Below the pieces are notes generated by a model. The model was given only the letters and a program-made list of their open reading frames with translations, ran no database searches and was not told the DNA's origin. This document shows positions 1-8,653 of a stretch of 64,000 bases of DNA, one piece after another. Source of the stretch: Ralstonia sp. 25mfcol4.1 (GTDB lineage Bacteria; Pseudomonadota; Gammaproteobacteria; Burkholderiales; Burkholderiaceae). The translations under genes and the position numbers were made by a program. The stretch lies in assembly GCF_900104095.1 (NCBI RefSeq), contig NZ_FNJO01000003.1, forward strand, positions 186,001 to 250,000, given 5' to 3'. Position 1 is the first letter of the stretch. The number at the start of each line of letters is the position of its first letter.

Positions 1-24
1 TTCTGCAATGGTCGGTGCAGTCAT
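1..24 (-). CDS. 5' end of a truncated gene downstream of the DUF2848 gene
   Basis: An ATG at 22-24 on the minus strand opens a frame reading M-T-A-P-T-I-A-E to the window edge. It lies 8 bases beyond the stop of the DUF2848 gene, so it would be the next gene of the same operon. Eight residues are too few to assign a family. A GAG a few bases upstream, inside the end of the DUF2848 gene, could serve as a weak ribosome binding site. Confidence 0.35.
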
Positions 25-32
25 GGCGATGC

Positions 33-710
33 TCACTCGGCTACGGCCAGCGTTTCCACGCGATAGGCGTGGCGCAGGCTGCGGTTGCGTACGGGATCGT
101 GCAGTTCCACTTCGAACGATTCGCCGTGGCCCATCTCGCCGATCACCGCCTGGGTGCCGCAGAACATCGCGGTGCCCGGCGGCAGCTGCGATTCGCCGGT
201 CAGGCGTTCGATCAGGTCGCGCGGGTCCAGCAGGCGCGTAACCTTGCCTTCCTGGTACAGCGCACGCTGGCCGTCGCGCACGCGCCAGCAACGCATTTCC
301 AGTGCGTCCCAGTGATCGGCCACCTCGTCGAAGCGCCACACTTCGCGGCCCATGGGCTTGGCGCACATCTGCTTGGATACCGTCACGTCGTACGCTTCGA
401 CCTTGCGGTCGGTATGGTCCGAGCCGATGCCGATATAGAGCGCGTCGGCGCCCTGCAGCAGCACGAATTCCGTCTCGCCCGACGAGTCGTCGCGCGGCAC
501 TTCCAGCACGTCGTCGGTGGTCAGCAGCTGGGCGGCCAGCGGATAGAACGTGGGCACGGTGGCCGGCGGCTTCACGCCGATGGCCTTCAGTTCGTCGATA
601 TGGTGCTGGACGGCTGCCATGTCGCGGCCAGTCCAGCCGGCGATGATCAGTCGTTCGATGTCGAGGGCGAGCGCGCCCCCGCCGGCTACCTGGAGATGCA
701 GTGTCGGCAT
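33..710 (-). CDS. DUF2848 family protein
   Basis: A 225-residue soluble protein with no signal peptide or membrane segment. Its overall pattern fits the DUF2848 family: an N-terminal beta-rich part, a central D-A-L-Y-I-G-I-G-S-D-H-T-D-R-K segment and a C-terminal P-P-G-T-A-M-F-C-G-T stretch typical of the fumarylacetoacetate-hydrolase-like fold. This is recognition from memory. No biochemical function is established for the family. AAAGG precedes the ATG at a plausible distance. A GntR/FCD regulator gene lies 35 bases upstream on the same strand, suggesting a regulator-first operon. A role in catabolism of a small carboxylate or amide is an inference from this neighbour. Confidence 0.75.
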   Translation of the reverse strand: MPTLHLQVAGGGALALDIERLIIAGWTGRDMAAVQHHIDELKAIGVKPPATVPTFYPLAAQLLTTDDVLEVPRDDSSGETEFVLLQGADALYIGIGSDHTDRKVEAYDVTVSKQMCAKPMGREVWRFDEVADHWDALEMRCWRVRDGQRALYQEGKVTRLLDPRDLIERLTGESQLPPGTAMFCGTQAVIGEMGHGESFEVELHDPVRNRSLRHAYRVETLAVAE

Positions 711-745
711 TGCGTACTACCTTTGTTACGAGGAAAAAGTTCGGG

Positions 746-1444
746 TCAGAGTGTCCGGATGATGTTCTTCCGGAATTCGTCAATGTGTTCGCGGATGGCC
801 TCGCGCACGGCCGGCACGTCGCGCCGCTCCAGGGCGTCAACGATCTCCAGGTGCTCCTGGTAGACGTTCTCCAGGTGCTGCGGATCGGACAGCGACAGGA
901 ACCAGAAACGCGCCTGCTTCTCGTGCAGGCCGCGCAGGAGATCGGCCAGCACGCGGTTGCGCGAGGCGGCTGACATCGCCGTGTGGAACTTCAGATCCAG
1001 GGCGGCCAGCGCGGGGATGTCGCGCCGGGCGACCAGTTCTGGCGAGCGGTCGACGATGTCGCGCATGGCCTTGAAATCGCTGTCGTGGCCGCGCTCGCAG
1101 GCCAGCGTGGCGCACAGCACCTCGTTGGTGGCGCGCACTTCGATCATGTCGAGCACTTCATTGAGAGACAGCGGCGTCACCAGCACGCCCTTGCGCGGCA
1201 GGATCGACACCAGCCCTTCCACTTCCAGCCGGTGGAGCGCCTGGTGCACCGGCGTACGGCCCAGGCCCAGCAGCGCGGCCACCTGGGCCTCGTTCAGCGG
1301 TTCGCCCGGACGGAACTCGCACGCGATGATGCGGCGCTTGATTTCGGTATAGGCCTGCTCGCGCATTGCCGCGCCGCTCTGGGCGGCGGTGGGCAGTGCG
1401 GGCGCGGGGTCGGCGGCGCCAACCAGTCGAATCGGATTCACCAC
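746..1444 (-). CDS. GntR family transcriptional regulator (FadR/FCD subfamily)
   Basis: A 232-residue DNA-binding regulator. A winged helix-turn-helix occupies about residues 28-92, with the recognition region around N-E-A-Q-V-A-A-L-L-G-L-G-R-T-P-V. An all-helical FCD ligand domain follows (about 97-225). The FCD metal-site residues are visible as D150 and H154 (D-L-K-F-H), H198 and H220, so it probably binds a carboxylate via a metal ion. The start is a GTG with little Shine-Dalgarno sequence; an internal ATG at 1366 (residue 27) is a possible alternative and would trim a Pro/Ala-rich leader. It is co-directional with the DUF2848 gene and divergent from the IclR gene, and probably controls the DUF2848 operon and itself. 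Confidence 0.88.
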   Translation of the reverse strand: MVNPIRLVGAADPAPALPTAAQSGAAMREQAYTEIKRRIIACEFRPGEPLNEAQVAALLGLGRTPVHQALHRLEVEGLVSILPRKGVLVTPLSLNEVLDMIEVRATNEVLCATLACERGHDSDFKAMRDIVDRSPELVARRDIPALAALDLKFHTAMSAASRNRVLADLLRGLHEKQARFWFLSLSDPQHLENVYQEHLEIVDALERRDVPAVREAIREHIDEFRKNIIRTL

Positions 1445-1476
1445 GGCAGGATCAGTGTCTGTTCGTTTGAAGTTGT

Positions 1477-1494
1477 TGTGATACTAGTGTGATA
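1477..1494. promoter_or_regulatory. Direct repeat TGTGATA x2 upstream of the GntR gene
   Basis: TGTGATA occurs at 1477-1483 and again at 1488-1494, so the two copies start 11 bp apart, close to one helical turn. They lie 33-50 bases upstream of the GntR start codon, in the divergent interval with the IclR gene. This is a candidate operator for either regulator; the assignment is inference. Confidence 0.3.
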
Positions 1495-1593
1495 TTTCAC
1501 TGGACACAACCGGGAATTTCCTAGGGGTAAACGCTAGGCATCGCGCCTCGGCTGGCCATGTGACGGCCGTTGCGCCTATCATTAGCCGTCCGC

Positions 1594-1616
1594 TATGAAT
1601 CGATAATCGATACATA
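1594..1616. promoter_or_regulatory. 23-bp near-perfect palindrome upstream of the IclR gene
   Basis: The sequence TATGAATCGAT, a central A, then AATCGATACATA reads as an inverted repeat with 10 of 11 base pairs matched. It lies 75-97 bases upstream of the IclR start codon in AT-richer DNA. IclR regulators bind dyads of this kind, so it is a candidate IclR operator, autoregulatory or serving the divergent GntR gene. This is seen in sequence; the factor is inferred. Confidence 0.5.
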
Positions 1617-1690
1617 AATATCTTGGTGCAATATTTAACAATCGTGGTGCAGCGGATCACGACGATGGTGCCGAATCCGGATCCACCCCC

Positions 1691-2476
1691 ATGGCCATCA
1701 ACGACGGCGACCGTCCCGACCCGCTCTTCAACCAGTCCCTGGAAAAAGGGCTCGAAGTCCTGCGCGCATTCAGCGCCGTGCATCGCACGCTGACCCTGGT
1801 GGAACTGGCCGCGCTGACCGGCATGACGAAGAGTTCGGCGCAGCGCACCGTCCATACGCTGGAACGGCTTGGCTACGTCGACAAGCACCCGCAGACGCGG
1901 CGCTTCCGGCTGACGCCCAAGGTGATGGAAATCGGCTACAACTACCTGGCTGCCGACGCGCTGATTCCGATTGCCAGCCCCTATCTGTCGCAACTGGCCA
2001 ATGCCAGCGGCGAGACGGCCAACCTGACCGAGCCCGTGGGGCTCGACATGGTCTACGTCGCGCAACTCATGACCGCCAAGCACATGCCCGTGCTGACGCC
2101 GGTGGGCATGCGGATTCCGATGTACTGCACGAGTTCGGGCCGGGCCTACCTGAGCCGGCTGCCCGACGACCAGGTACGCGCGATGCTCGAAGCCTCCACG
2201 CGGCAGGCGCGTACGCCGGCCACGCTGACCGATGTGGATGCGATCTTCGAGCAGGTGGTGGCGTGCCGCAGCCTGGGCTATGCGTGCAATGAGGAGGAAC
2301 TGTTCCTCGGTGACATGGGCGTGGGCGCGCCCATCGTGAACAGCCGTGGCGAGGCCGTTGGCGCGGTGCATGTATCCCCGCCGGCCAGCCGCTGGACCAT
2401 GGCCGACGCGCAGAAGAAGCTCGGGCCGCTGGTGATCGAATGCGCGTGGGCGATCTCGCGGTCGATCGCCCACTGA
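1691..2476 (+). CDS. IclR family transcriptional regulator
   Basis: A 261-residue regulator. The N-terminal winged helix (about residues 14-75) contains the IclR hallmarks: S-L-E-K-G-L-E-V-L near the start, then L-A-A-L-T-G-M-T-K-S-S-A-Q-R-T as the recognition helix. The C-terminal effector domain (about 95-255) has the expected G-R-A-Y-L-S and G-Y-A-C-N-E-E-E segments; in the usual R-G-Y-A family pattern the arginine is replaced by leucine. It lies between the divergent GntR gene and the carbamoylase gene, which converges on it. The nearest catabolic targets are the carbamoylase and the ABC-importer/amidase operon. The ATG has only a weak ribosome binding site, so the start is moderately certain. 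Confidence 0.9.
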   Translation: MAINDGDRPDPLFNQSLEKGLEVLRAFSAVHRTLTLVELAALTGMTKSSAQRTVHTLERLGYVDKHPQTRRFRLTPKVMEIGYNYLAADALIPIASPYLSQLANASGETANLTEPVGLDMVYVAQLMTAKHMPVLTPVGMRIPMYCTSSGRAYLSRLPDDQVRAMLEASTRQARTPATLTDVDAIFEQVVACRSLGYACNEEELFLGDMGVGAPIVNSRGEAVGAVHVSPPASRWTMADAQKKLGPLVIECAWAISRSIAH

Positions 2477-2502
2477 CCTCCGGCGTTTCGCTGGCGGGAG
2501 GC

Positions 2503-3750
2503 TTAGCGCGCGTGCTCCAGCATCGCCTGCAGCAGCACGTTGGCGCCGGCTTCGATATGCTCGGGCAGCGCGTCTTCAAGTTCGTTATGGCTGATGCCGT
2601 CCTTGCACGGCACGAAGATCATGCCGGTGGGCGCGCGCTGGGCGACGTACACGGCATCGTGCCCGGCCCCGCTCACCACATCCATATGCGGCAGCCCCAG
2701 TAACGCGGCCGCGCGCCGCACGCTGTCCACGCATGCAGGCGCGAAGATGCAGGGCTCGAACTTGACGACCTGACGCACGGCCACCGTGACGGCGGTGGCA
2801 TCCGCGATGCCGGCAAACGCGGCGCGCATCGCCGCGTCCATGCGGTCGAGCCCGGCCTGCGACAGGTTGCGGAAGTCCACCGAGAAATCCACGCGCCCCG
2901 GAATCACGTTGCGCGAGTTCGGCTTGACCTCGACAAAACCCACGGTGCCGCGCCCATGTGGCGCCTCGTCACGCGCAATGCGGTTGACGGCCTCGATCAT
3001 GCGCGCCGATGCTAGCAGCGCGTCGTGGCGCAGCGCCAGCGGCGTGGGGCCCGCATGGGCATCCTGGCCGGTCACGGTCACGTCGTACCACTGCTGGCCC
3101 AGCGCGCCGCTGACCACGCCAATCGGCAGGCCGGCGGCTTCCAGCACGGGCCCCTGCTCGATATGCGCCTCGAAGTAGGCCGCGTACATGCCGCCCGGCA
3201 CCTGCCCGGCGGGCTGCGCGCCCAGGTAGCCGATGGCTTCGAGCGCATCGCCCACGCTGACCCCGTCGCGGTCCTGCTGGGCGCGCGCAAACTCGCCGTC
3301 GAATACCCCGGCAAACACCCCAGACCCCATCATCACCGGGGTAAAGCGCGTGCCTTCCTCGTTGGTCCAGAACGCCACCTCCAGCGGGGCGCGCGTGGCA
3401 ATGCCCAGGTCATTGAGCGTGCGCATGACCTCCAGCCCGGCCAGCACGCCGAAGTTGCCGTCGAACTTGCCGCCCGATGGCTGGGTGTCGATGTGGCTGC
3501 CGGTGGCCACCGCCGGTGCGTTGGGGTCGGTGCCGGCGCGGCGCGCGAAGACGTTGCCGATCTCGTCCACGCGCACGTCGAGCCCGGCCTCGCGGCACCA
3601 CTGCACCACCAGGTCGCGACCCTTGCGGTCTTCGTCGGTCAGGGCGATGCGGCACACGCCGCCCAGCGGCGTGGCGCCGATCGCGCCCAGGTCCATCAGC
3701 GATTGCCACAGGCGGGCGCCATTGATGCGGGGAGTGAATTGCGAATCCAT
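2503..3750 (-). CDS. M20 family Zn-dependent hydrolase, N-carbamoyl-L-amino-acid hydrolase type
   Basis: A 415-residue cytoplasmic amidohydrolase of the hydantoinase/carbamoylase branch of M20, which includes beta-ureidopropionase, allantoate amidohydrolase and N-carbamoyl-amino-acid hydrolase. Metal ligands are visible: H86 in G-S-H-I-D-T, D97 in K-F-D-G-N-F-G, E131/E132 in T-N-E-E-G, H196 in E-A-H-I-E-Q-G-P and a C-terminal histidine in G-I-S-H-N-E. The family removes a carbamoyl or ureido group, releasing ammonia and CO2. It is transcribed away from the ABC-importer operon across a 161-bp divergent interval, so it plausibly acts on a product of that import and amidase pathway. The exact substrate cannot be read from sequence. 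A second, more allantoate-like paralogue is at 17472. Confidence 0.85.
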   Translation of the reverse strand: MDSQFTPRINGARLWQSLMDLGAIGATPLGGVCRIALTDEDRKGRDLVVQWCREAGLDVRVDEIGNVFARRAGTDPNAPAVATGSHIDTQPSGGKFDGNFGVLAGLEVMRTLNDLGIATRAPLEVAFWTNEEGTRFTPVMMGSGVFAGVFDGEFARAQQDRDGVSVGDALEAIGYLGAQPAGQVPGGMYAAYFEAHIEQGPVLEAAGLPIGVVSGALGQQWYDVTVTGQDAHAGPTPLALRHDALLASARMIEAVNRIARDEAPHGRGTVGFVEVKPNSRNVIPGRVDFSVDFRNLSQAGLDRMDAAMRAAFAGIADATAVTVAVRQVVKFEPCIFAPACVDSVRRAAALLGLPHMDVVSGAGHDAVYVAQRAPTGMIFVPCKDGISHNELEDALPEHIEAGANVLLQAMLEHAR

Positions 3751-3911
3751 GTCTGTGTTGTCTGCAGTGAGTGAACATCGAGTGTCGATCCAGCAAGAAG
3801 CAGACCACCGGCGCCGATGATCCAGCGATGGTGCATGGGCACTGGCACATCACTTGCTAGTTCGAGACCGAACACAGCGTTCAACCCATCCCCCAATCAG
3901 GAGCCCTGCCT

Positions 3912-5591
3912 GTGACCCTCTCCACGTATCCCCGCGCAAAAGGTTTCTCCGCTGTCATCCGTTCGGCTTCGGCTGCCGTCGCCCTGTCGCTGCTGGCCCT
4001 GCCCGGCGCGGCCATGGCCGACAAGGTACTGCGCATCGGCATGACCGCCGCCGATATCCCGCGCACGCTGGGCCAGCCCGACCAGGGTTTCGAAGGCAAC
4101 CGCTTCACCGGCATTCCGATGTACGACGCCCTGACCGCCTGGGATCTGTCCAAAAGCAACGGCCCGAGCCTGCTGGTGCCGGGCCTGGCCACCGAGTGGA
4201 AGGTCGACGACAAGGACAAGACCAGGTGGACGTTCAAGCTGCGGCCCGGCGTGAAGTTCCACGACGGCTCGCCGTTCAACGCCGACGCCGTGGTCTGGAA
4301 CGTCAACAAGGTGCTCGACAAGACCGCCAAGCAGTTCGATCCGAGCCAGGTGGGGGTGACGGCATCGCGCATGCCCACGCTGCGCAGCGCGAGGAAGATC
4401 GACGACCTGACCGTGGAACTGGTGACGGCCGAGCCCGATTCGTTCCTGCCCTATAACGTGTCGAACCTGTTCATGGCGTCGCCCACGCAGTGGGAGAAGA
4501 AGCTGGCCGCCGTGCCCGCGTCCGTGACCGACCCGGCCGAGCGCAGCAAGCAGGCATGGGTGGCGTTCGCGGCCGATGCATCGGGCACGGGTCCCTTCAA
4601 GATGACGCGATTCGTGCCGCGCGAGCGCCTGGAACTGGCGAAGAACGCCAGCTACTGGGACCCGAAGCGCACGCCGAAGATCGACAAGGTTGTGATGGTG
4701 CCGATGCCCGAGGCCAACGCGCGCACGGCGGCCCTGCTGTCCGGCCAGGTGGACTGGATCGAGGCCCCCGCGCCTGACGCCATCGCGCAGATCAAGAGCC
4801 GTGGCTTCGAGGTCTACGCCAACGCCCAGCCGCACATGTGGCCGTGGCAGTTGTCGTTCGCGCCCAACTCCCCGTGGCTGGACAAGCGCGTGCGTCAGGC
4901 CGCCAACCTGTGCGTGAACCGCGCCGGCCTGAAAACGCTGCTGGGCGGCTACATGGCCGAGGCCAAGGGCATTGTCGAGTCCGGCAACCCGTGGTGGGGC
5001 AATCCGAAGTTCGACATCAAGTACGACCCTGCCGCCGCGCGCAAGCTGATGAGCGAGGCCGGCTACTCGGCCGCCAAGCCGGTCAAGGTCAAGGTGCAGG
5101 TGTCGGCATCGGGGTCGGGCCAGATGCAGCCGCTGCCGATGAACGAATACGTGCAGCAGAACCTCAAGGAATGCTTCTTCGACGTGGACTTCGACGTGGT
5201 CGAGTGGAACACGCTGTTCACGAACTGGCGCATCGGCGCCAAGGACCCGAGCGCGCACGGCACCAACGCCATCAACGTCAGCTTTGCGGCGATGGACCCG
5301 TTCTTCGCCATGGTCCGCTTCGTCAGCACGAAGACCCAGCCGCCGGTTTCGAACAACTGGGGCTACTTCGGCAATGCGGAGTTCGACAAGCTGATCGAAA
5401 CCGCGCGCACGTCGTTCGGCGAGAAGGACCGTGATGCCGCGCTGGCCCGGCTGCATGCCCGCATCGTCGAGGAAGCGCCCTTCGTGCTGATCGCCCACGA
5501 CGTTGGCCCGCGCGCGATCTCGAAGAAGGTCAAGGGCGTGGTGCAGCCGCAAAGCTGGTTCATCGACATTGCGACGATGTCGATGGATTGA
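3912..5591 (+). CDS. ABC transporter substrate-binding protein, peptide/nickel (Dpp/Opp) family
   Basis: A 559-residue periplasmic binding protein of the SBP_bac_5 type. A signal peptide ends at A-M-A (residues 34-36). The family's early block runs from the mature start through L-V-P-G-L-A-T-E-W-K-V, and the large W-T-F-K-L-R-P-G-V-K-F-H-D-G-S-P-F block follows. The start is GTG with AGGAG 9 bases upstream, which fixes the start well. It is the first gene of an operon encoding two permeases, two ATPases, an amidase and a DUF3830 protein. In this family the substrate may be a di- or oligopeptide, nickel, a glycoside or another small amide; the amidase neighbour favours an amide. Confidence 0.92.
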   Translation: MTLSTYPRAKGFSAVIRSASAAVALSLLALPGAAMADKVLRIGMTAADIPRTLGQPDQGFEGNRFTGIPMYDALTAWDLSKSNGPSLLVPGLATEWKVDDKDKTRWTFKLRPGVKFHDGSPFNADAVVWNVNKVLDKTAKQFDPSQVGVTASRMPTLRSARKIDDLTVELVTAEPDSFLPYNVSNLFMASPTQWEKKLAAVPASVTDPAERSKQAWVAFAADASGTGPFKMTRFVPRERLELAKNASYWDPKRTPKIDKVVMVPMPEANARTAALLSGQVDWIEAPAPDAIAQIKSRGFEVYANAQPHMWPWQLSFAPNSPWLDKRVRQAANLCVNRAGLKTLLGGYMAEAKGIVESGNPWWGNPKFDIKYDPAAARKLMSEAGYSAAKPVKVKVQVSASGSGQMQPLPMNEYVQQNLKECFFDVDFDVVEWNTLFTNWRIGAKDPSAHGTNAINVSFAAMDPFFAMVRFVSTKTQPPVSNNWGYFGNAEFDKLIETARTSFGEKDRDAALARLHARIVEEAPFVLIAHDVGPRAISKKVKGVVQPQSWFIDIATMSMD

Positions 5592-5694
5592 CGCGCGGTT
5601 TGCCCGACTCGCCTGTTTGCTCCCCTCTCCCGACCCCGGGCGAGGGGCGCCGAATTGAAATGTCATCGCCATCCCCACAAGCCGGCCACAGACC

Positions 5695-6645
5695 ATGACT
5701 TACCTGCTCCGCCGCATCGTGTATGCGCTGCCGATCCTGCTTGGGGTCGCCCTGCTCTGCTTCTCGCTGGTTCATATCGCGCCCGGCGATCCGCTCGTGT
5801 CGGTGCTGCCACCCGATGCGTCCGAGGACCTGCGCCGCCAGCTGACCGCGCTGTACGGCTTCGACAAGCCGTTCGTGGAGCAATTCCTCCACTGGCTCGC
5901 GCGTGCCGTGCATGGCGACCTGGGAACCTCGATCGCGACGAACCGCCCAGTGATGGCCGAAGTATCGAACGCGGTCGTCAACTCGATCCGGCTGGCCGCC
6001 GTGGCAACGCTGATCGGCTTCACGCTCGGCAGCCTCTTCGGCTTCGTGGCGGGCTACCTGCGCGATTCGGTGCCAGACCGCGTGGCGTCGTTCCTGTCGG
6101 TGCTGGGCGTCAGCATCCCGCATTACTGGCTGGGCATGGTGCTTGTCATCGCGTTCTCGGTGCTGCTGGGCTGGCTGCCGGCCACCGGCGCCGGCCCCGA
6201 TGGATCGGGCTCCTGGCGGTGGGACTGGGAACACATCCAGTACATGCTGCTGCCGGCCGTCACGATGTCGGTGATCCCGATGGGCATCGTCGCCCGCACG
6301 ATCCGGGCGCTGGTGGCCGAAATCCTGTCCAACGAATTCATCGTCGGGCTGCGCGCGCGCGGGCTGTCCGAATACGCCGTGTTCCGGCACGTGGTCAAGA
6401 ACGTCGCGCCCACCGCGCTGTCGGTGATGGGCCTGCAGCTCGGCTACCTGCTGGGCGGCTCGATCCTGATCGAGACGGTCTTCTCGTGGCCCGGCACGGG
6501 GTTCCTGCTGAACTCGGCGATCTTCCAGCGGGATTTTCCGCTGCTGCAGGGCACGATCCTGGTCCTGGCCGTGTTTTTCGTGCTGCTGAACCTGGTGGTC
6601 GACGCGCTGCAGACGCTGTTCGACCCGCGCATCCAACGGAACTGA
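5695..6645 (+). CDS. ABC transporter permease, DppB/OppB type
   Basis: A 316-residue inner-membrane permease with about six membrane segments. It begins with the DppB-type Y-L-L-R-R-I-V-Y-A-L-P-I-L-L-G-V-A-L helix and the P-G-D-P motif. The cytoplasmic EAA-like coupling loop is near G-L-R-A-R-G-L-S-E-Y-A-V-F, and the C-terminal L-F-D-P-R-I-Q is typical of the family. It forms the translocation pore with the DppC-type permease, whose gene begins 10 bases downstream. The 103-bp gap after the binding-protein gene has no clear terminator. Confidence 0.92.
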   Translation: MTYLLRRIVYALPILLGVALLCFSLVHIAPGDPLVSVLPPDASEDLRRQLTALYGFDKPFVEQFLHWLARAVHGDLGTSIATNRPVMAEVSNAVVNSIRLAAVATLIGFTLGSLFGFVAGYLRDSVPDRVASFLSVLGVSIPHYWLGMVLVIAFSVLLGWLPATGAGPDGSGSWRWDWEHIQYMLLPAVTMSVIPMGIVARTIRALVAEILSNEFIVGLRARGLSEYAVFRHVVKNVAPTALSVMGLQLGYLLGGSILIETVFSWPGTGFLLNSAIFQRDFPLLQGTILVLAVFFVLLNLVVDALQTLFDPRIQRN

Positions 6646-6655
6646 GGAGCCTGCC

Positions 6656-7543
6656 ATGGAAATGACGCTGAACAAGGCCGTGGCGCCGCTGCCGGTGGAA
6701 CGCTCCCCCGGCTACTGGGCCACCGTGGGCCGGCGCCTGCTGCGCAACAGGCTGGCGATGCTGGCCGGGCTGATCCTGCTGGCGCTGATTGTGATGGCCA
6801 TTTTCGCGCCGGCGCTGATGCCGGCCGACCCGTACGCGTCGTCGATCCTCAAGCGGCTCAAGCCGATCGGCTTCGAGGGCTATCCGCTCGGCACCGACGA
6901 GCTGGGCCGCGACATGCTGTCGCGCCTGATGCTCGGCGCGCGGCTGTCGCTGTTCATGGGCATCACGCCCGTGCTGCTGGCGTTCGTGATCGGCAGCGCC
7001 ATCGGCATCGTGGCGGGCTATGCCGGTGGCTGGACCAACACGGCCATCATGCGGCTCACCGACATCCTCTACGCCTTCCCGTCGGTGCTGCTGGCCATCG
7101 CGCTGTCCGGCACGCTGGGCGCCGGCGTGGGCAACGCGCTGCTGTCGCTGACCATCGTCTTCGTGCCGCAGATCGTGCGCGTGGCCGAAAGCGTGACCAC
7201 CCAGGTGCGCAACCGCGAGTTTGTCGATGCGGCGCGGGCCTCGGGCGCATCGTCGCTGACCATCGTCCGGGCGCACGTGCTCAACAACGTGCTGGGGCCA
7301 ATCTTCGTCTACGCCACCAGCCTGATCTCGGTGTCGATGATCCTGGCGTCCGGCCTGTCGTTCCTGGGCCTGGGCGTGAAGCCGCCCGAGCCCGAATGGG
7401 GCCTGATGCTCAACACGCTGCGCACGGCCATCTACACGCAGCCCTGGGTGGCTGCGCTGCCCGGCGCGATGATCTTCCTGACCTCGATCTCGTTCAACCT
7501 GCTGGCCGACGGCATCCGCTCGGCGATGGAAATCAAGGAGTGA
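6656..7543 (+). CDS. ABC transporter permease, DppC/OppC type
   Basis: A 295-residue inner-membrane permease. The N-terminal cytoplasmic stretch, followed by a first helix around L-A-G-L-I-L-L-A-L-I-V-M-A-I-F, is typical of DppC. The early H/P-L-G-T-D-E-L-G-R-D signature of the family is present. The coupling loop is visible as F-V-D-A-A-R-A-S-G-A-S. GAGGAG precedes the ATG. It pairs with the upstream DppB-type subunit, and the following ATPase gene begins 2 bases after its stop, so translation is probably coupled. Confidence 0.92.
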   Translation: MEMTLNKAVAPLPVERSPGYWATVGRRLLRNRLAMLAGLILLALIVMAIFAPALMPADPYASSILKRLKPIGFEGYPLGTDELGRDMLSRLMLGARLSLFMGITPVLLAFVIGSAIGIVAGYAGGWTNTAIMRLTDILYAFPSVLLAIALSGTLGAGVGNALLSLTIVFVPQIVRVAESVTTQVRNREFVDAARASGASSLTIVRAHVLNNVLGPIFVYATSLISVSMILASGLSFLGLGVKPPEPEWGLMLNTLRTAIYTQPWVAALPGAMIFLTSISFNLLADGIRSAMEIKE

Positions 7544-7545
7544 GC

Positions 7546-8637
7546 ATGGCCGAGATGCTGGCAACCCCCAACCCCGTAGTGCCCCCCGCCGCCGCCGATG
7601 TCGGCGGCCCGGCCCAGCCGCTGGTCATCGCACGCGACCTGGTCAAGCATTTCCCGCTGAAATCGGCGGTGCCGTTCCGCCCCGGCGGCGTGGTGCGGGC
7701 CGTCGATGGCGTGAGCTTCGACGTGCTCAAGGGCGAAACGCTGGGCGTGGTGGGCGAATCGGGCTGCGGCAAGTCCACCACGGCGCGGCTGCTGATGCAG
7801 CTGACGCCGCACGACAGCGGCGAACTGATCTTCGACGCCCAGGGCGTGGGCTCGCCGCAACTGCCGATGAAGGCCTTCCGCAGCCAGGTGCAGATGGTGT
7901 TCCAGGACAGCTATTCGTCGCTGAACCCGCGCCTGACCATCGAGGAATCGGTGGCCTTCACGCCGCGCGTGCACGGCGTGCCGCCCCGCGAAGCCACCGA
8001 GCGCGCGCGCTATCTGCTGGAACGTGTGGGCCTGGAGCCGAAGCGATTTGCCGGACGCTATCCGCACGAACTGTCGGGCGGCCAGCGCCAGCGCGTGAAT
8101 ATCGCGCGCGCGCTGGCGCTGCGGCCGCGCCTGGTGATCCTGGACGAAGCGGTGTCCGCGCTGGACAAGTCCGTCGAGGCCCAGGTGCTGAACCTGCTGC
8201 TGGACCTCAAGGCCGAATTCGACCTGACCTACGTCTTCATCAGCCACGACCTCAACGTGATCCGCTACCTGTGCGACCGTGTGATGGTCATGTACCTGGG
8301 CAAGGTCGTGGAGATCGGCGACACCGAATCGGTCTATGCCAACCCGGCCCACCCGTACACGCGCGCGCTGCTGGCGTCGATGCCGTCGATGGACCCCGAC
8401 CACCGCACGCTGGCCGCCCCGTTGGCCGGCGACCCGCCCAACCCGATCAACCCGCCGCCCGGCTGCAGCTTCCATCCGCGCTGCGCCCGCGCCGAGCCGA
8501 TTTGCGAACGCCGCGCGCCGGTGCTGTCCGATGCGCTGGCCGGCCATCCGGTGTCGTGCCTGATGGCGATGCCCGACGGCGGCCATTCGCTGCCGATGCG
8601 CCGCATGACGCCCGGCCTGCACGCCGCCACACCCTGA
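7546..8637 (+). CDS. ABC transporter ATP-binding protein, DppF/OppF type
   Basis: A 363-residue cytoplasmic ATPase. Walker A is G-E-S-G-C-G-K-S-T, the signature is L-S-G-G-Q-R-Q-R, and Walker B is L-V-I-L-D-E-A-V-S-A-L-D. The usual DEPVSALD carries Ala in place of Pro, a tolerated change outside the catalytic residues. The C-terminal oligopeptide-transporter extension has the P-P-G-C-S-F-H-P-R-C-A-R cysteine motif. The start ATG at 7546 follows the permease stop by 2 bases; a longer in-frame extension upstream lies inside the permease gene and is rejected. It energises the importer together with the next ATPase. Confidence 0.93.
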   Translation: MAEMLATPNPVVPPAAADVGGPAQPLVIARDLVKHFPLKSAVPFRPGGVVRAVDGVSFDVLKGETLGVVGESGCGKSTTARLLMQLTPHDSGELIFDAQGVGSPQLPMKAFRSQVQMVFQDSYSSLNPRLTIEESVAFTPRVHGVPPREATERARYLLERVGLEPKRFAGRYPHELSGGQRQRVNIARALALRPRLVILDEAVSALDKSVEAQVLNLLLDLKAEFDLTYVFISHDLNVIRYLCDRVMVMYLGKVVEIGDTESVYANPAHPYTRALLASMPSMDPDHRTLAAPLAGDPPNPINPPPGCSFHPRCARAEPICERRAPVLSDALAGHPVSCLMAMPDGGHSLPMRRMTPGLHAATP

Positions 8638-8653
8638 TTCGCCGGAGATTTCG

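Noticed and set aside
3897..5696. A 599-codon minus-strand frame opposite the binding-protein gene
   Set aside because: Antisense to an intact binding protein with a clear signal peptide; the frame has shadow-type composition.
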